Shown: positions 41,830 to 50,227 of the stretch, piece after piece
Numbering within the stretch: the stretch's first letter is position 1
Layout: each line of letters starts with the position of its first letter
Assembly (NCBI GenBank): GCA_034670025.1
Contig: JAXMOE010000001.1
Coordinates: 620,001 to 684,000, forward strand
Direction: 5' to 3'
DNA length: 64,000 nucleotides
From: PGYR01 sp034670025
Lineage (GTDB): Bacteria; Bacteroidota; Ignavibacteria; Kapaibacteriales; UBA2268
The notes under the pieces: generated by a model
Told to the model about the DNA's origin: nothing
What the model saw: the letters and a program-made list of their open reading frames with translations, nothing else
Database searches by the model: none
Position numbers and translations under genes: made by a program

Positions 41830-43026
41830 TTACATGTTTTTGAGCAAATGCCCAAGTTTATCTTTCTTAGTTTTTAAATAATATTCATTGTGCTCATTAG
41901 CATCAATTTCTATTGGCATTGTATCCACAATCTCTAGACCATAGCTCTTAAGACCAACTCTTTTCTTTGGGTTATTGGTCATTAATATCATTTTTCTAAC
42001 ACCAAGTGAATAAAGTATTTGAGCACCAATCCCATAATCACGTGCATCAGGTTTGAATCCAAGATGTTCGTTTGCTTCAACTGTGTCCATACCTTGCTCT
42101 TGAAGTGCATAAGCTTTGATTTTATTAATCAAACCAATACCCCTGCCCTCTTGTCGCATATAAATGACTACACCTTTGCCATTTTCTTCTATACTTCTTA
42201 GAGATTGTTCTAATTGTGGACCACAATCGCAACGATAAGACCCAAATACATCTCCAGTAATACATTCCGAATGAACTCTAACTGGTATTGCCTCATCTTC
42301 GTTCCATTCACCCTTAACTATAGCAAGATGTTCTTTACCATCAGAAAGGTTTTCATAAACGTGAATTTTAAAATCACCAAACTCTGAAGGTATTTTTGCA
42401 GTGGCAATATCTTTGACTAAAGAATCTTTCTGAAATCTATAAGCAATCAAATCTTTGACAGTGATAATTTTCATATCATGCTTTTCAGCAAATACTTCCA
42501 AATCTGGCTTTCTGGCCATAGTGCCATCTTCATTAATTACTTCACATAGAACACCAACTGGTTTTAAGCCAGCAAGTCTCATAAGATCAACAGTTGCTTC
42601 AGTGTGTCCAGCCCTTCTTAAAACTCCGCCTGGCTGAGAAATAAGTGGGAATATATGGCCAGGTCTTCCCAAGTCAGAAGGTTTAGTGTCTTTGTTTGCT
42701 AATGCTCGAATAGTAAATGCTCTGTCTTCAGCAGAAATACCAGTAGTAGTATTATGAACATAATCTACTGAAACAGTAAACTTTGTTTCATGAAGCGCAG
42801 AATTATCTTTTACCATTACTTCAAGTTCTAATTCTTTTGCCCTTTCTGGAGTTATAGATACACAAACAAGCCCCTTACCTTTGCTCGACATAAAATTAAC
42901 AGTCTCTGGGGTACACAGTTCGGCAGAGCAAATCAAATCACCTTCGTTTTCTCTGTCTTCATCGTCCATAACAACTATCATTTTTCCAGCTGCTAAATCT
43001 TTTAGAGCGCTTTCAATTGAATCCAT
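41830..43026 (-). CDS. ribBA: Bifunctional riboflavin biosynthesis protein RibBA
   Basis: The 398-residue protein fuses two enzymes. The N-terminal 3,4-dihydroxy-2-butanone 4-phosphate synthase has DDEDRENEGDLICSAE and RAGHTEATVDLMRLAGL. The C-terminal GTP cyclohydrolase II has VHSECITGDVFGSYRCDCGPQL with the zinc cysteines and MRQEGRGIGLINKIKAY. Together they make both starting units for riboflavin. The gene before greA has its own leader behind the terminator at 43050-43085. The leader is only 24 bases beyond that hairpin, too short for an FMN riboswitch. Confidence 0.97.
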   Translation of the reverse strand: MDSIESALKDLAAGKMIVVMDDEDRENEGDLICSAELCTPETVNFMSSKGKGLVCVSITPERAKELELEVMVKDNSALHETKFTVSVDYVHNTTTGISAEDRAFTIRALANKDTKPSDLGRPGHIFPLISQPGGVLRRAGHTEATVDLMRLAGLKPVGVLCEVINEDGTMARKPDLEVFAEKHDMKIITVKDLIAYRFQKDSLVKDIATAKIPSEFGDFKIHVYENLSDGKEHLAIVKGEWNEDEAIPVRVHSECITGDVFGSYRCDCGPQLEQSLRSIEENGKGVVIYMRQEGRGIGLINKIKAYALQEQGMDTVEANEHLGFKPDARDYGIGAQILYSLGVRKMILMTNNPKKRVGLKSYGLEIVDTMPIEIDANEHNEYYLKTKKDKLGHLLKNM

Positions 43027-43049
43027 TTAATATCTCATCATACTATTAT

Positions 43050-43085
43050 AAAAAATCTTTCACCTAATAATGTATAGATGAAAGA
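43050..43085 (-). terminator. Terminator after yajC
   Basis: On the minus strand TCTTTCATCTA (43085-43075) pairs with TAGGTGAAAGA (43066-43056) in an 11-bp stem with one wobble, followed by T. It closes the tgt-yajC unit before ribBA. Confidence 0.85.
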
Positions 43086-43108
43086 CCTATTGAAAAATTG
43101 TACTTTTA

Positions 43109-43411
43109 CTATTTTTTAGAAGAAACTGCTGCTTTCTCAAATTTAACTTTTACATTATCAGCAATTTGAACTAAAAATGTATCTTCGGTAACTTCAGAAA
43201 CAGTCCCATGAATTCCAGTAGAAGTTACTACTTTGTCCCCTTTCTTAATTCCTTCTATCATTTGTTTGTGTTCTTGTTGCTTTTTCTTTTGTGGTCGAAT
43301 CATCAAGAAATACATAATGGCAAACATTGCCCCAAAAAATATAAGCATAGACCACATTGAGCCTCCGCCTCCACCACCATTTGGTGCTGCTGCTAAAAAT
43401 AAAGATAACAT
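43109..43411 (-). CDS. yajC: Preprotein translocase subunit YajC
   Basis: The 100-residue protein has a Gly-rich start (NGGGGGGS), one membrane helix (about 20-38) and the motif FLMIRPQKKKQQEHKQMIEGIKKGD. GTVSEVTEDTFLVQIADNVK follows. This is the YajC pattern. YajC supports SecDF in protein export. It lies 48 bases after tgt, a frequent neighbour in bacteria, and ends before a strong terminator. Confidence 0.95.
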   Translation of the reverse strand: MLSLFLAAAPNGGGGGGSMWSMLIFFGAMFAIMYFLMIRPQKKKQQEHKQMIEGIKKGDKVVTSTGIHGTVSEVTEDTFLVQIADNVKVKFEKAAVSSKK

Positions 43412-43459
43412 TTTATTCCTTTCAAGTTAAATATAAAAAACAAAATTAACATTTTCAGT

Positions 43460-44581
43460 CTAACTATAGTAATTATTGATAAAATTATTTTTCCAATTTG
43501 TAAAATTATCTGCTTGTATTTCTTCTTTAGATTTCTCAATTAACCATTTGTAGAATGCCAAATTATGCTGAGACGCAATAATATTACCTAAAATTTCATT
43601 TGTCTTAATTAAATGTCTTAAGTAACCTTTAGAATATGAATTACTAACATGAGCAGTTAAACCAGAATCAATCTCTTCATCTAATCCTTCATATTTAGCA
43701 TTTCTAATATTAACAACTCCAGTTGTTGTAAATAATTGTCCATTTCTTGCATTTCTAGTAGGCAAAACACAATCGAACATATCTATTCCTCTTTCTATAC
43801 ATTCTAGAATATTCTCCGGTTTACCTACACCCATCAAGTATCTAGGTTTGTTCTTAGGTAAATTATCAGTACAAATATCTGTCATTTCGTACATAATATC
43901 TGCCTCCTCCCCTACACTTAGCCCACCTATTGCATTTCCGTCAAAATCCATTTCGGACATTCTATTACAATAATCGATTCTTAAATCTTTTTCCATTCCA
44001 CCTTGTCCAATTCCGAATAAGAATTGTTTGTGGTCATATCTTTGCTTTTGTCTTTCGAATGCTTTTTTTGATTCTTTTGCCCATTTTAAAGACAGCTCCA
44101 TCGATTCTCTTACATATTCTCTTTCAGCTGGGTACTCTACACATTCATCTAATACCATACAAATATCAGAACCCAATGACTTTTGAATTTCAATCACTTT
44201 ATCAGGTGTAAAGTAATGTTTTGAGCCGTCTATATGAGATTTGAACTCAACACCTTCTTTGGATATTTTCCTAATGTCTTGCAACGAAAATACCTGAAAA
44301 CCACCACTGTCAGTAAGAATTGATCTGTCCCAATTCATAAACTTATGTAGTCCTCCATAATTATCCATTACATCAGTACCAGGGCGAAGGTACAGATGAT
44401 AAGTATTTCCGAGTATAATATTATAATCAAATTCAGTTTTTAATACTCGTTGTTCTACGGCTTTTACAGTTGCTGCTGTTCCAACTGGCATAAATACTGG
44501 GGTTTCTATTATAGTATGATCAGTTGTTATTTTACCTAATCGTGCTTTAGAGTTTTTATCTTCTTTTATTAATTCAAACAA
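43460..44581 (-). CDS. tgt: Queuine tRNA-ribosyltransferase (Tgt) without zinc cysteines
   Basis: This 373-residue TIM-barrel enzyme exchanges G34 for preQ1 in tRNAs with GUN anticodons. Catalytic parts are intact: Asp91 in DSGGFQVFSL, GGLSVGEE near 220, MGVGKPENI near 250 and Asp270 in FDCVLPTR. The usual zinc site CxCxxC...H is not: where three Cys are expected the segment reads GLTAHVS (Leu308, Ala310, Ser313), while His339 remains. The start is TTG (44581), since FELIKEDKNSKARLG is the true N-terminus of the family. Loss of zinc ligands may be lineage-wide. It leads the tgt-yajC unit. Confidence 0.94.
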   Translation of the reverse strand: MFELIKEDKNSKARLGKITTDHTIIETPVFMPVGTAATVKAVEQRVLKTEFDYNIILGNTYHLYLRPGTDVMDNYGGLHKFMNWDRSILTDSGGFQVFSLQDIRKISKEGVEFKSHIDGSKHYFTPDKVIEIQKSLGSDICMVLDECVEYPAEREYVRESMELSLKWAKESKKAFERQKQRYDHKQFLFGIGQGGMEKDLRIDYCNRMSEMDFDGNAIGGLSVGEEADIMYEMTDICTDNLPKNKPRYLMGVGKPENILECIERGIDMFDCVLPTRNARNGQLFTTTGVVNIRNAKYEGLDEEIDSGLTAHVSNSYSKGYLRHLIKTNEILGNIIASQHNLAFYKWLIEKSKEEIQADNFTNWKNNFINNYYS

Positions 44582-44679
44582 TTTTGTTTTATTTTGTTAA
44601 TTAAAAAAAACAAAATAATAATATAAATTCTTTTTTTGTATATTATTAAACTTAATCAGACAATTAATATAACAGATTC

Positions 44680-46878
44680 ATGAGTTATCAAAATCAAACT
44701 TTATACGACAAATTAAATATTCAAGATGCGTTTCGCTCTTCAGAGAATGACACCTATCTAAGAAATTCAAAATTAATTAAGTATTTAATTTTATTATTGA
44801 CTTTAATTATATCTACGATATTTTTTACATATCATTTAGATACAGATGTTTACAAAGGTCTTGGAAAGAGCGTTTCAGAAGGGCAACTATGGAATAATAA
44901 ATCTTTAGTTGCTGAAAGAACTTTCCCATTGAAAAAGAACATATCACAATATAATTCTGAAGTTAATACAGCCCAATCGTCAGTATTACCAAACTTTAAA
45001 GTAAAAGGGAATATTCTAAGTAATATTCAAAAAGATGTTAATTCTATATTAGATACTTTATTTATTTATAAAAACTTTAATTTGGACGAAGCAGTTGCTC
45101 AGACATACTCTGAAAAATACAAAAGTATTCAAACAACAACAAAAAATGAATTAAACAAATTATATTCGAAAGGAGTTATAGATAAAGAAAAATCTGATTT
45201 CTCAGCTAATTCTATAATTGTTCTAAATAGTAATAATGAACAGACTATTTTAAACTTAGATAACGTTTATGATTTAGAAAATGCAGAAAACAAAATAAAA
45301 GAAATATTAAGAAATCAAGTCAACCCTGAGATTTATAGTGAAATATCACAGCAAATTGCAAATTTAATTCAACCTAATTTACTATTTTCAAGTAACCTGA
45401 CAAACCAAAGAAGAAAGTTAGCTGCTACTAATGTTGCAACAAATGAAGAAATTATTGGAAAAGGTACAACTTTAGTTAAGAAAAATGACAGATTAACTGA
45501 AAAACAAGTAAGACTTTTGAAATCATACTTCAGTTCTTTGGAAGCAAACGAGAATAAAGGAAATATATATTTTATTCTTTTAAGTAGCTTAGGGCATGCT
45601 GGTTTAGTCTTATCTCTCTTAGTGTTCTATCTTTATAATATTAGAAAAAGAATATTTAACGATAACTTTCAGCTAATTATTTTATGCATTGTTTTTGTTA
45701 TTACGGCTCTATTATCGTGGCTGACATTAGAAATATCAATTGGCTTTAGGTTAGAGTATTTGATTTTTATCCCAGCTTTTTCAATGATGATTGCTATTAT
45801 CTTTGATTCTCGAACTGCATTTTACTTTACGGTAGTTTTAGCATTATTAGTTGCAGGTATCAGAGGGAATGATTACCAAACTGCATTTATCCACCTTTTC
45901 GCTGGAGCAGTTGCTTCCTATACGGTTAGAGATATTCAAAATAGAACACAAATGTTCAAATCTATATTCTTTATTTTCATTGGTTACATATTGCCTGTTG
46001 TTATATTTTATCTTGAACGATCATCAAATCTTCAAGATTTACTGAACAATACTATTTTAATATCAGCTAACTCTATTCTTTCCCCACTTATTACATATGG
46101 GAGTATATTTCTGTTAGAAAGATTTTCTAATTTTTCAACTGACTTACAATTAAAAGAATATGACAATTTGGATCATGAACTACTTCAGAAAATGAGTGAT
46201 ATTGCCCCTGGTACTTATCAGCACAGCTTAAATGTTGCAATGTTAGCGGAAAGAGCGGCATTAGCTATTGGTGCTAATCCAGTTTATTGTAGAGTAAGTA
46301 GCCTATTTCATGATATTGGGAAAATGAAAAAACCAGAGTATTTTGTTGAAAATCAGATAGATATATCTAATAAACATGATAGATTAACGCCAAAGAAAAG
46401 TGCTAAAATAATTATAGATCACGTAAACTATGGTGTTGAGTTAGCAACTAAGTATAAGTTACCTAATAGAATGATTGATGTAATAAGAATGCATCATGGC
46501 ACAACTTTAGTTCAGTACTTTTATAATAAGGAGTTAGAAAATGCTGAAAATAAAGCTGATGTCAACATGGATGACTTTAGATATCCAGGCCCCAAACCTA
46601 AGTCTCGGGAGGCCGCGCTGATTATGATATGTGATACAGCAGAAGCAATTTCACATATTAGAAACTTTACTAGTGAGGAGTTAGACGATATTCTTCAGAA
46701 GATAATAATAGAGAGAATATCTGATGGGCAATTTGATGAGTCGGGGATTTCAGTCAAAGAACTTCAGATAATTAAATTCAATATTGTTAAAAATTTAATT
46801 GGAATGGGTCACAAAAGAATTCAGTATAAAGAGCCACCAAAATCAATTAAATCTGATTATGACATCAAAGATAAATAG
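44680..46878 (+). CDS. 7TM-HD family cyclic dinucleotide phosphodiesterase-like protein
   Basis: The 732-residue protein has an N-terminal membrane helix (about 30-50), an extracytoplasmic region (about 55-295), about seven membrane helices (about 295-480) and a cytoplasmic HD domain. The HD motifs are PGTYQHSLNVAMLAE, SSLFHDIGKMKKPEYF and the later histidines in MHHGTTL. This is the layout of PgpH, which degrades cyclic di-AMP. The nucleotide used here is not proven. The xerD gene starts 20 bases before its end. Confidence 0.88.
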   Translation: MSYQNQTLYDKLNIQDAFRSSENDTYLRNSKLIKYLILLLTLIISTIFFTYHLDTDVYKGLGKSVSEGQLWNNKSLVAERTFPLKKNISQYNSEVNTAQSSVLPNFKVKGNILSNIQKDVNSILDTLFIYKNFNLDEAVAQTYSEKYKSIQTTTKNELNKLYSKGVIDKEKSDFSANSIIVLNSNNEQTILNLDNVYDLENAENKIKEILRNQVNPEIYSEISQQIANLIQPNLLFSSNLTNQRRKLAATNVATNEEIIGKGTTLVKKNDRLTEKQVRLLKSYFSSLEANENKGNIYFILLSSLGHAGLVLSLLVFYLYNIRKRIFNDNFQLIILCIVFVITALLSWLTLEISIGFRLEYLIFIPAFSMMIAIIFDSRTAFYFTVVLALLVAGIRGNDYQTAFIHLFAGAVASYTVRDIQNRTQMFKSIFFIFIGYILPVVIFYLERSSNLQDLLNNTILISANSILSPLITYGSIFLLERFSNFSTDLQLKEYDNLDHELLQKMSDIAPGTYQHSLNVAMLAERAALAIGANPVYCRVSSLFHDIGKMKKPEYFVENQIDISNKHDRLTPKKSAKIIIDHVNYGVELATKYKLPNRMIDVIRMHHGTTLVQYFYNKELENAENKADVNMDDFRYPGPKPKSREAALIMICDTAEAISHIRNFTSEELDDILQKIIIERISDGQFDESGISVKELQIIKFNIVKNLIGMGHKRIQYKEPPKSIKSDYDIKDK

Positions 46879-47782
46879 TTTACCACTTTCGTTGACAAAG
46901 CACTTAAAAAGCTATCTTTATTATTGTGAATTAGAAAAGGGTTTATCTGAAAACACTATTTCTTCATATAAGAATGATATTGAGAAACTTCTTTATTATC
47001 TAAATGATGATATTATAGATAATTATAGAAATATTACTCTAAAGAATTTGGAATCATTTTTCAATGAACTTTTTGAGATTGGATTAAGTAATTCAACTCG
47101 TGCTAGATACTTATCTTCTATAAGGGAATTTTTCAAATATCTTAACCAAAAATCTATTATTGAATCTAACCAGATTGACAAAATTGATTTACCAAAACCA
47201 AAACGAGCTATTCCTGAAGTTTTGACAGTAAACGAAATAGATTTAATATTAGATGCAATTGATACTTATACAGACTTAGGTAAACGCGATAGAGCAATGT
47301 TAGGTACTCTCTACTCTTCTGGACTTAGAGTCTCTGAACTATTAAGTCTAAAAGAAAGGGATATATTCTTTGATGAAGGAATAATTAGAGTTTTTGGTAA
47401 GGGCTCTAAAGAAAGATTGGTACCAATCGGAAGTGATGCAAAAACAAGTATCATTAATTATATTAATAATTCGAGATCAAATTTATTGAAAAACAACTCT
47501 GAAATAGATACTTTGTTTCTAAACTCACGAGGTAAGCCATTAAGTAGAATGGGATTGTGGAAAATAATTGAGAAGTATGTAAAATACACAGGAATTGAAA
47601 AAAATGTACACCCTCATACTTTCAGACATTCATTTGCTACTCACTTGTTAGAAGGTGGAGCTGATTTGAGAGCTGTGCAAGAAATGCTTGGTCATTCAGA
47701 CATATCAACAACTCAAATTTATACTCACATTGACAAAGAATTTATAAAAGAAGTCTATAGAAATCATCATCCACGTTCATAA
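46859..47782 (+). CDS. xerD: Tyrosine recombinase XerD/XerC
   Basis: The 307-residue protein has the SAM-like N-terminal domain (LKSYLYYCELEKGLSENTISSYKNDIEKL) and the catalytic domain. Active residues are Arg in SSGLRVSELL, Lys in FGKGSKERLVPI, HTFRHSFATHLL, GHSDISTTQIYTHI with the nucleophilic Tyr. It resolves chromosome dimers at dif. I use ATG 46859 (MTSKINS) rather than 46799, because the family starts there. It overlaps the preceding gene by 20 bases. Nothing around it suggests a mobile element. Whether it is XerC or XerD cannot be told for certain. Confidence 0.93.
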   Translation: MTSKINSLPLSLTKHLKSYLYYCELEKGLSENTISSYKNDIEKLLYYLNDDIIDNYRNITLKNLESFFNELFEIGLSNSTRARYLSSIREFFKYLNQKSIIESNQIDKIDLPKPKRAIPEVLTVNEIDLILDAIDTYTDLGKRDRAMLGTLYSSGLRVSELLSLKERDIFFDEGIIRVFGKGSKERLVPIGSDAKTSIINYINNSRSNLLKNNSEIDTLFLNSRGKPLSRMGLWKIIEKYVKYTGIEKNVHPHTFRHSFATHLLEGGADLRAVQEMLGHSDISTTQIYTHIDKEFIKEVYRNHHPRS

Positions 47783-47824
47783 AAAAAGTCAGAACTAAGT
47801 AAATAATTCTGACTATTTTTTTTT
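47781..47824. terminator. Bidirectional terminator between xerD and trxB
   Basis: AGTCAGAA (47787-47794) pairs with TTCTGACT (47807-47814). Seven A precede and nine T follow with one interruption. It serves both convergent genes. Confidence 0.87.
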
Positions 47825-47843
47825 AAGTTGCTTTTAAATTCAA

Positions 47844-48788
47844 TTATTCATTTTCAGCTAACCATCTTTCTGCATCAATTGCAGCCATACATCCAGTACC
47901 AGCAGCAGTTACTGCTTGTCGGTAAGTGTAGTCTTGTGCATCACCACAGGCGAATACACCTTCAATATTCGTATAAGTTGATTTGTCTTTAGTGTTAATA
48001 TATCCGACTTCATTCATATCTATGATACCTTCAAAAATATCAGTATTTGGTTTATGACCAATAGCTATAAATGCGCCACCACCATTATGGAAAGTAATTT
48101 CACCGGTATTAACATTTTTAAGATTTAGTCCTGTTAATTTCTTAATCCCGTCATTTGTCTCCCCGATATACTCATCCACTACAACATTTTCAATAAATTC
48201 TATTTTAGGATGATTCTGAGCTCTTTCTAACATAATTCTTGAAGCCCTATACTGCTCACTTCTGTTTACAATTGTTACTTTTTCACCGAATTTAGTTAAG
48301 AATAACGCTTCTTCCATTGCAGTGTCTCCACCACCAATGATAAATAGATTTTTTTCACCATTGAAAAAGAAACCATCACAAGTAGCACAAGCTGAAATAC
48401 CTGTACCCCAATATGTTTCCTCACTAGGAATGCCCAATGTTTTAGCAGTTGCACCAGTTGAGATGATAACTGCATCGGCAGTATAAGATTCTTTTTCAGT
48501 TTTAAATTTGAATGGTTTTTCAGAAAAATCAACTTCCTTAACAGTCTCATAAACTGATTTTGCATCGAATCTTTGTGCTTGTTTTCTTAAAATATCCATC
48601 ATTTCTGGACCTTGTATTCCATTAACAAAACCAGGATAGTTTTCTACATCTGTCGTAATAGTTAATTGACCACCTGGTTGCATTCCTTCAAATACAACTA
48701 CATCTAAATTTGCTCTACTTGCATAAAGTGCAGCAGTTAGTCCAGCTGGACCTGATCCTATTATTGCTACTTGAATATGTTTTGACAA
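47844..48788 (-). CDS. trxB: Thioredoxin reductase
   Basis: The 314-residue flavoprotein has the FAD motif IGSGPAGLTAALYASRA, the redox pair CATC (Cys134, Cys137), the NADPH motif IGGGDTAMEEALFLT and GVFACGDAQDYTYRQAVTAAGTG. It reduces thioredoxin with NADPH. The start codon is TTG at 48788, supported by AAGGAG 8 bases upstream; no ATG fits. A single-gene unit after the shared terminator. Confidence 0.96.
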   Translation of the reverse strand: MSKHIQVAIIGSGPAGLTAALYASRANLDVVVFEGMQPGGQLTITTDVENYPGFVNGIQGPEMMDILRKQAQRFDAKSVYETVKEVDFSEKPFKFKTEKESYTADAVIISTGATAKTLGIPSEETYWGTGISACATCDGFFFNGEKNLFIIGGGDTAMEEALFLTKFGEKVTIVNRSEQYRASRIMLERAQNHPKIEFIENVVVDEYIGETNDGIKKLTGLNLKNVNTGEITFHNGGGAFIAIGHKPNTDIFEGIIDMNEVGYINTKDKSTYTNIEGVFACGDAQDYTYRQAVTAAGTGCMAAIDAERWLAENE

Positions 48789-48847
48789 TTTTATTTCTCC
48801 TTAATAATTTTTATTTTTTTTCTTTTGACGTTTATATTCTATAAATA

Positions 48848-49777
48848 TTAGTTACTCCCTATCTCTCTTATATTTCTTAGCATTCCACTATGTTTTGGTC
48901 TTTTTAGCGGACTCTTAATACATATCTCTTTGTATTCTTCTTCAGAAATAGATTTGATATACTCAGGATTAATATTTGTTCTACCATTTCTTGGTAACAC
49001 AAAGTCTTCTATCTGAACTGGTACTCTGTGATTATTCCAAGGACACACTTCTTGACATATATCGCACCCAAATGCCCAACCATCTAAATTTTTTGATACT
49101 TCATCAGGAAAGCTATCTTCTCTTGATTCTATAGTCCAATATGAAATACACTTATTGGAATCAACAACCTTTTCTTCCACAATAGCTTTTGTTGGACAAG
49201 CATCAATACATTTTGTGCATTTACCACAATAATCCCTAACTAATTCATCTGAATCAATCTTCAATGTTGTAAATATAACTGCTATGAAAAAGTATGACCC
49301 TAATTTTCTATTCAGAATTAAACTATTTTTACCTTGCCAACCAGTTCCTGATTGAACAGCCCATTGTTTTTCTAGAATCGGACCAGTGTCTATGTAATGC
49401 TTGAATTCTTCGTTAGGATAAATTTCTTTCAATTCTTTGCATATTCGTTTAAGTTTCTTAGGTATATAGTTATGGTAATCATCTCCCCAAGCATATCGGG
49501 AAATTTTAAATTCATCCGAGCTGTGTTTCAAGTCAATATTATAATTATAAGTTAGAACAATTACGGATTGGGTGTCTTCTTGAATCAAACTCACATCTTT
49601 CCTTTTATCAACATTTTTTTTCATCCACTCCATATCAGAGTTATATCCTGAATTAAGCCAATCGGAATAATTCTCAGATTCTTCTTCTAAGAGCTTGTAA
49701 TCAGACACTTTGAATGTATTGAAGTTTTCATTTAAACAGATATTTTCAATATTTTTCTTTTCTAAATTAGAAATCAA
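48848..49777 (-). CDS. queG: Epoxyqueuosine reductase QueG
   Basis: This 309-residue protein has the QueG pattern: IDTGPILEKQWAVQSGTGWQGKNSLIL, then two 4Fe-4S sets, CGKCTKCIDACPTKAI and CDICQEVCPWN. It reduces epoxyqueuosine in tRNA to queuosine using cobalamin, the last step of the pathway that Tgt starts. QueG proteins vary in having a C-terminal HEAT region; this one is the short form. It starts at TTG 49777, one base after the Rieske gene stop, with GGAG upstream; the first ATG would remove about 48 residues. Confidence 0.93.
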   Translation of the reverse strand: MISNLEKKNIENICLNENFNTFKVSDYKLLEEESENYSDWLNSGYNSDMEWMKKNVDKRKDVSLIQEDTQSVIVLTYNYNIDLKHSSDEFKISRYAWGDDYHNYIPKKLKRICKELKEIYPNEEFKHYIDTGPILEKQWAVQSGTGWQGKNSLILNRKLGSYFFIAVIFTTLKIDSDELVRDYCGKCTKCIDACPTKAIVEEKVVDSNKCISYWTIESREDSFPDEVSKNLDGWAFGCDICQEVCPWNNHRVPVQIEDFVLPRNGRTNINPEYIKSISEEEYKEICIKSPLKRPKHSGMLRNIREIGSN

Positions 49778-49778
49778 T

Positions 49779-50153
49779 TTATAATCTCCATTTTGGAATT
49801 TTTAGTTCTGGTTTTTCAATATATACATCATTTTCAATAATTCTAACTTCATAAGTATCGAGCTGTTTTATTCCTTGATGTTTGTTTGTGTTCTCCCCTG
49901 AATCTAATTTATAAGTCCAACCATGAGCAGGACAAGTTATTGTGCAATCTTTTACTATGCCTTTGTGAATAACTGGCTGATGTTTATGTGGACAAATATT
50001 TGAAACACAGAAGTATTTTCCATCTGTATAGAATACAGCAACTTGCATGTCGTCATCGTCTGGGAATTGGAATTTAATACCTCTGTTTTCTATTAATTCT
50101 TCTTTACTACAGACCCTAACGTATATTTTTCCATCAATTTCCATAGTTTTCAT
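49779..50153 (-). CDS. Rieske 2Fe-2S ferredoxin-like protein
   Basis: The 124-residue protein has the Rieske cluster ligands CPHKH and CPAHGW (Cys-x-His and Cys-x2-His) in ISNICPHKHQPVIHKG and KDCTITCPAHGWTYKL. It has no membrane helix, so it is a soluble NirD- or dioxygenase ferredoxin-like electron carrier. Being directly upstream of queG (one-base gap), it could give electrons to QueG; that is inference. It is divergent from ileS with a 74-base gap. Confidence 0.87.
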   Translation of the reverse strand: MKTMEIDGKIYVRVCSKEELIENRGIKFQFPDDDDMQVAVFYTDGKYFCVSNICPHKHQPVIHKGIVKDCTITCPAHGWTYKLDSGENTNKHQGIKQLDTYEVRIIENDVYIEKPELKIPKWRL

Positions 50154-50186
50154 ATAGACATTTTTAGATTATTTTGTTAATATTAT

Positions 50187-50203
50187 ATAGATTTGCAATC
50201 TAT
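50187..50203 (+). promoter_or_regulatory. 17-bp palindrome overlapping the ileS -7 element
   Basis: ATAGATT (50187-50193) and AATCTAT (50197-50203) are perfect inverted copies around TGC. TAGATTTG (50188-50195) inside it is an exact TAnnTTTG, about 33 bases before the ileS start. The -33 region is only T-rich. The dyad could be an operator at the ileS promoter. Confidence 0.5.
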
Positions 50204-50227
50204 TTAAAAAAACAATTACATTAAAAT

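Noticed and set aside
41814..41855. Longer start of greA at 41855
   Set aside because: It would run into ribBA and has no ribosome site; AGAGGA before 41813 and the family N-terminus support the shorter form.
43027..43108. Possible FMN riboswitch upstream of ribBA
   Set aside because: The gap is only 82 bases, the FMN aptamer needs about 140, and the only structure is the yajC terminator.
44591..44616. 8-bp inverted repeat ATTTTGTT/AACAAAAT between tgt and the PgpH-like gene
   Set aside because: Very AT-rich gap with poly-A tracts; no clear -33/-7 pair or T tract beside it, so likely chance.
46859..47782. Integrase of a mobile element
   Set aside because: The tyrosine recombinase has XerC/D features and length, sits in a core-gene context, and no att repeats or phage genes are near.
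50154..50227. T-box leader for ileS
   Set aside because: The leader after the -7 element is about 25 bases, far too short for a T-box, and no T-box sequence is visible.
49778..50227. preQ1 riboswitch near queG
   Set aside because: queG follows the Rieske gene by one base, and the gap upstream of the Rieske gene shows no preQ1 aptamer pattern.
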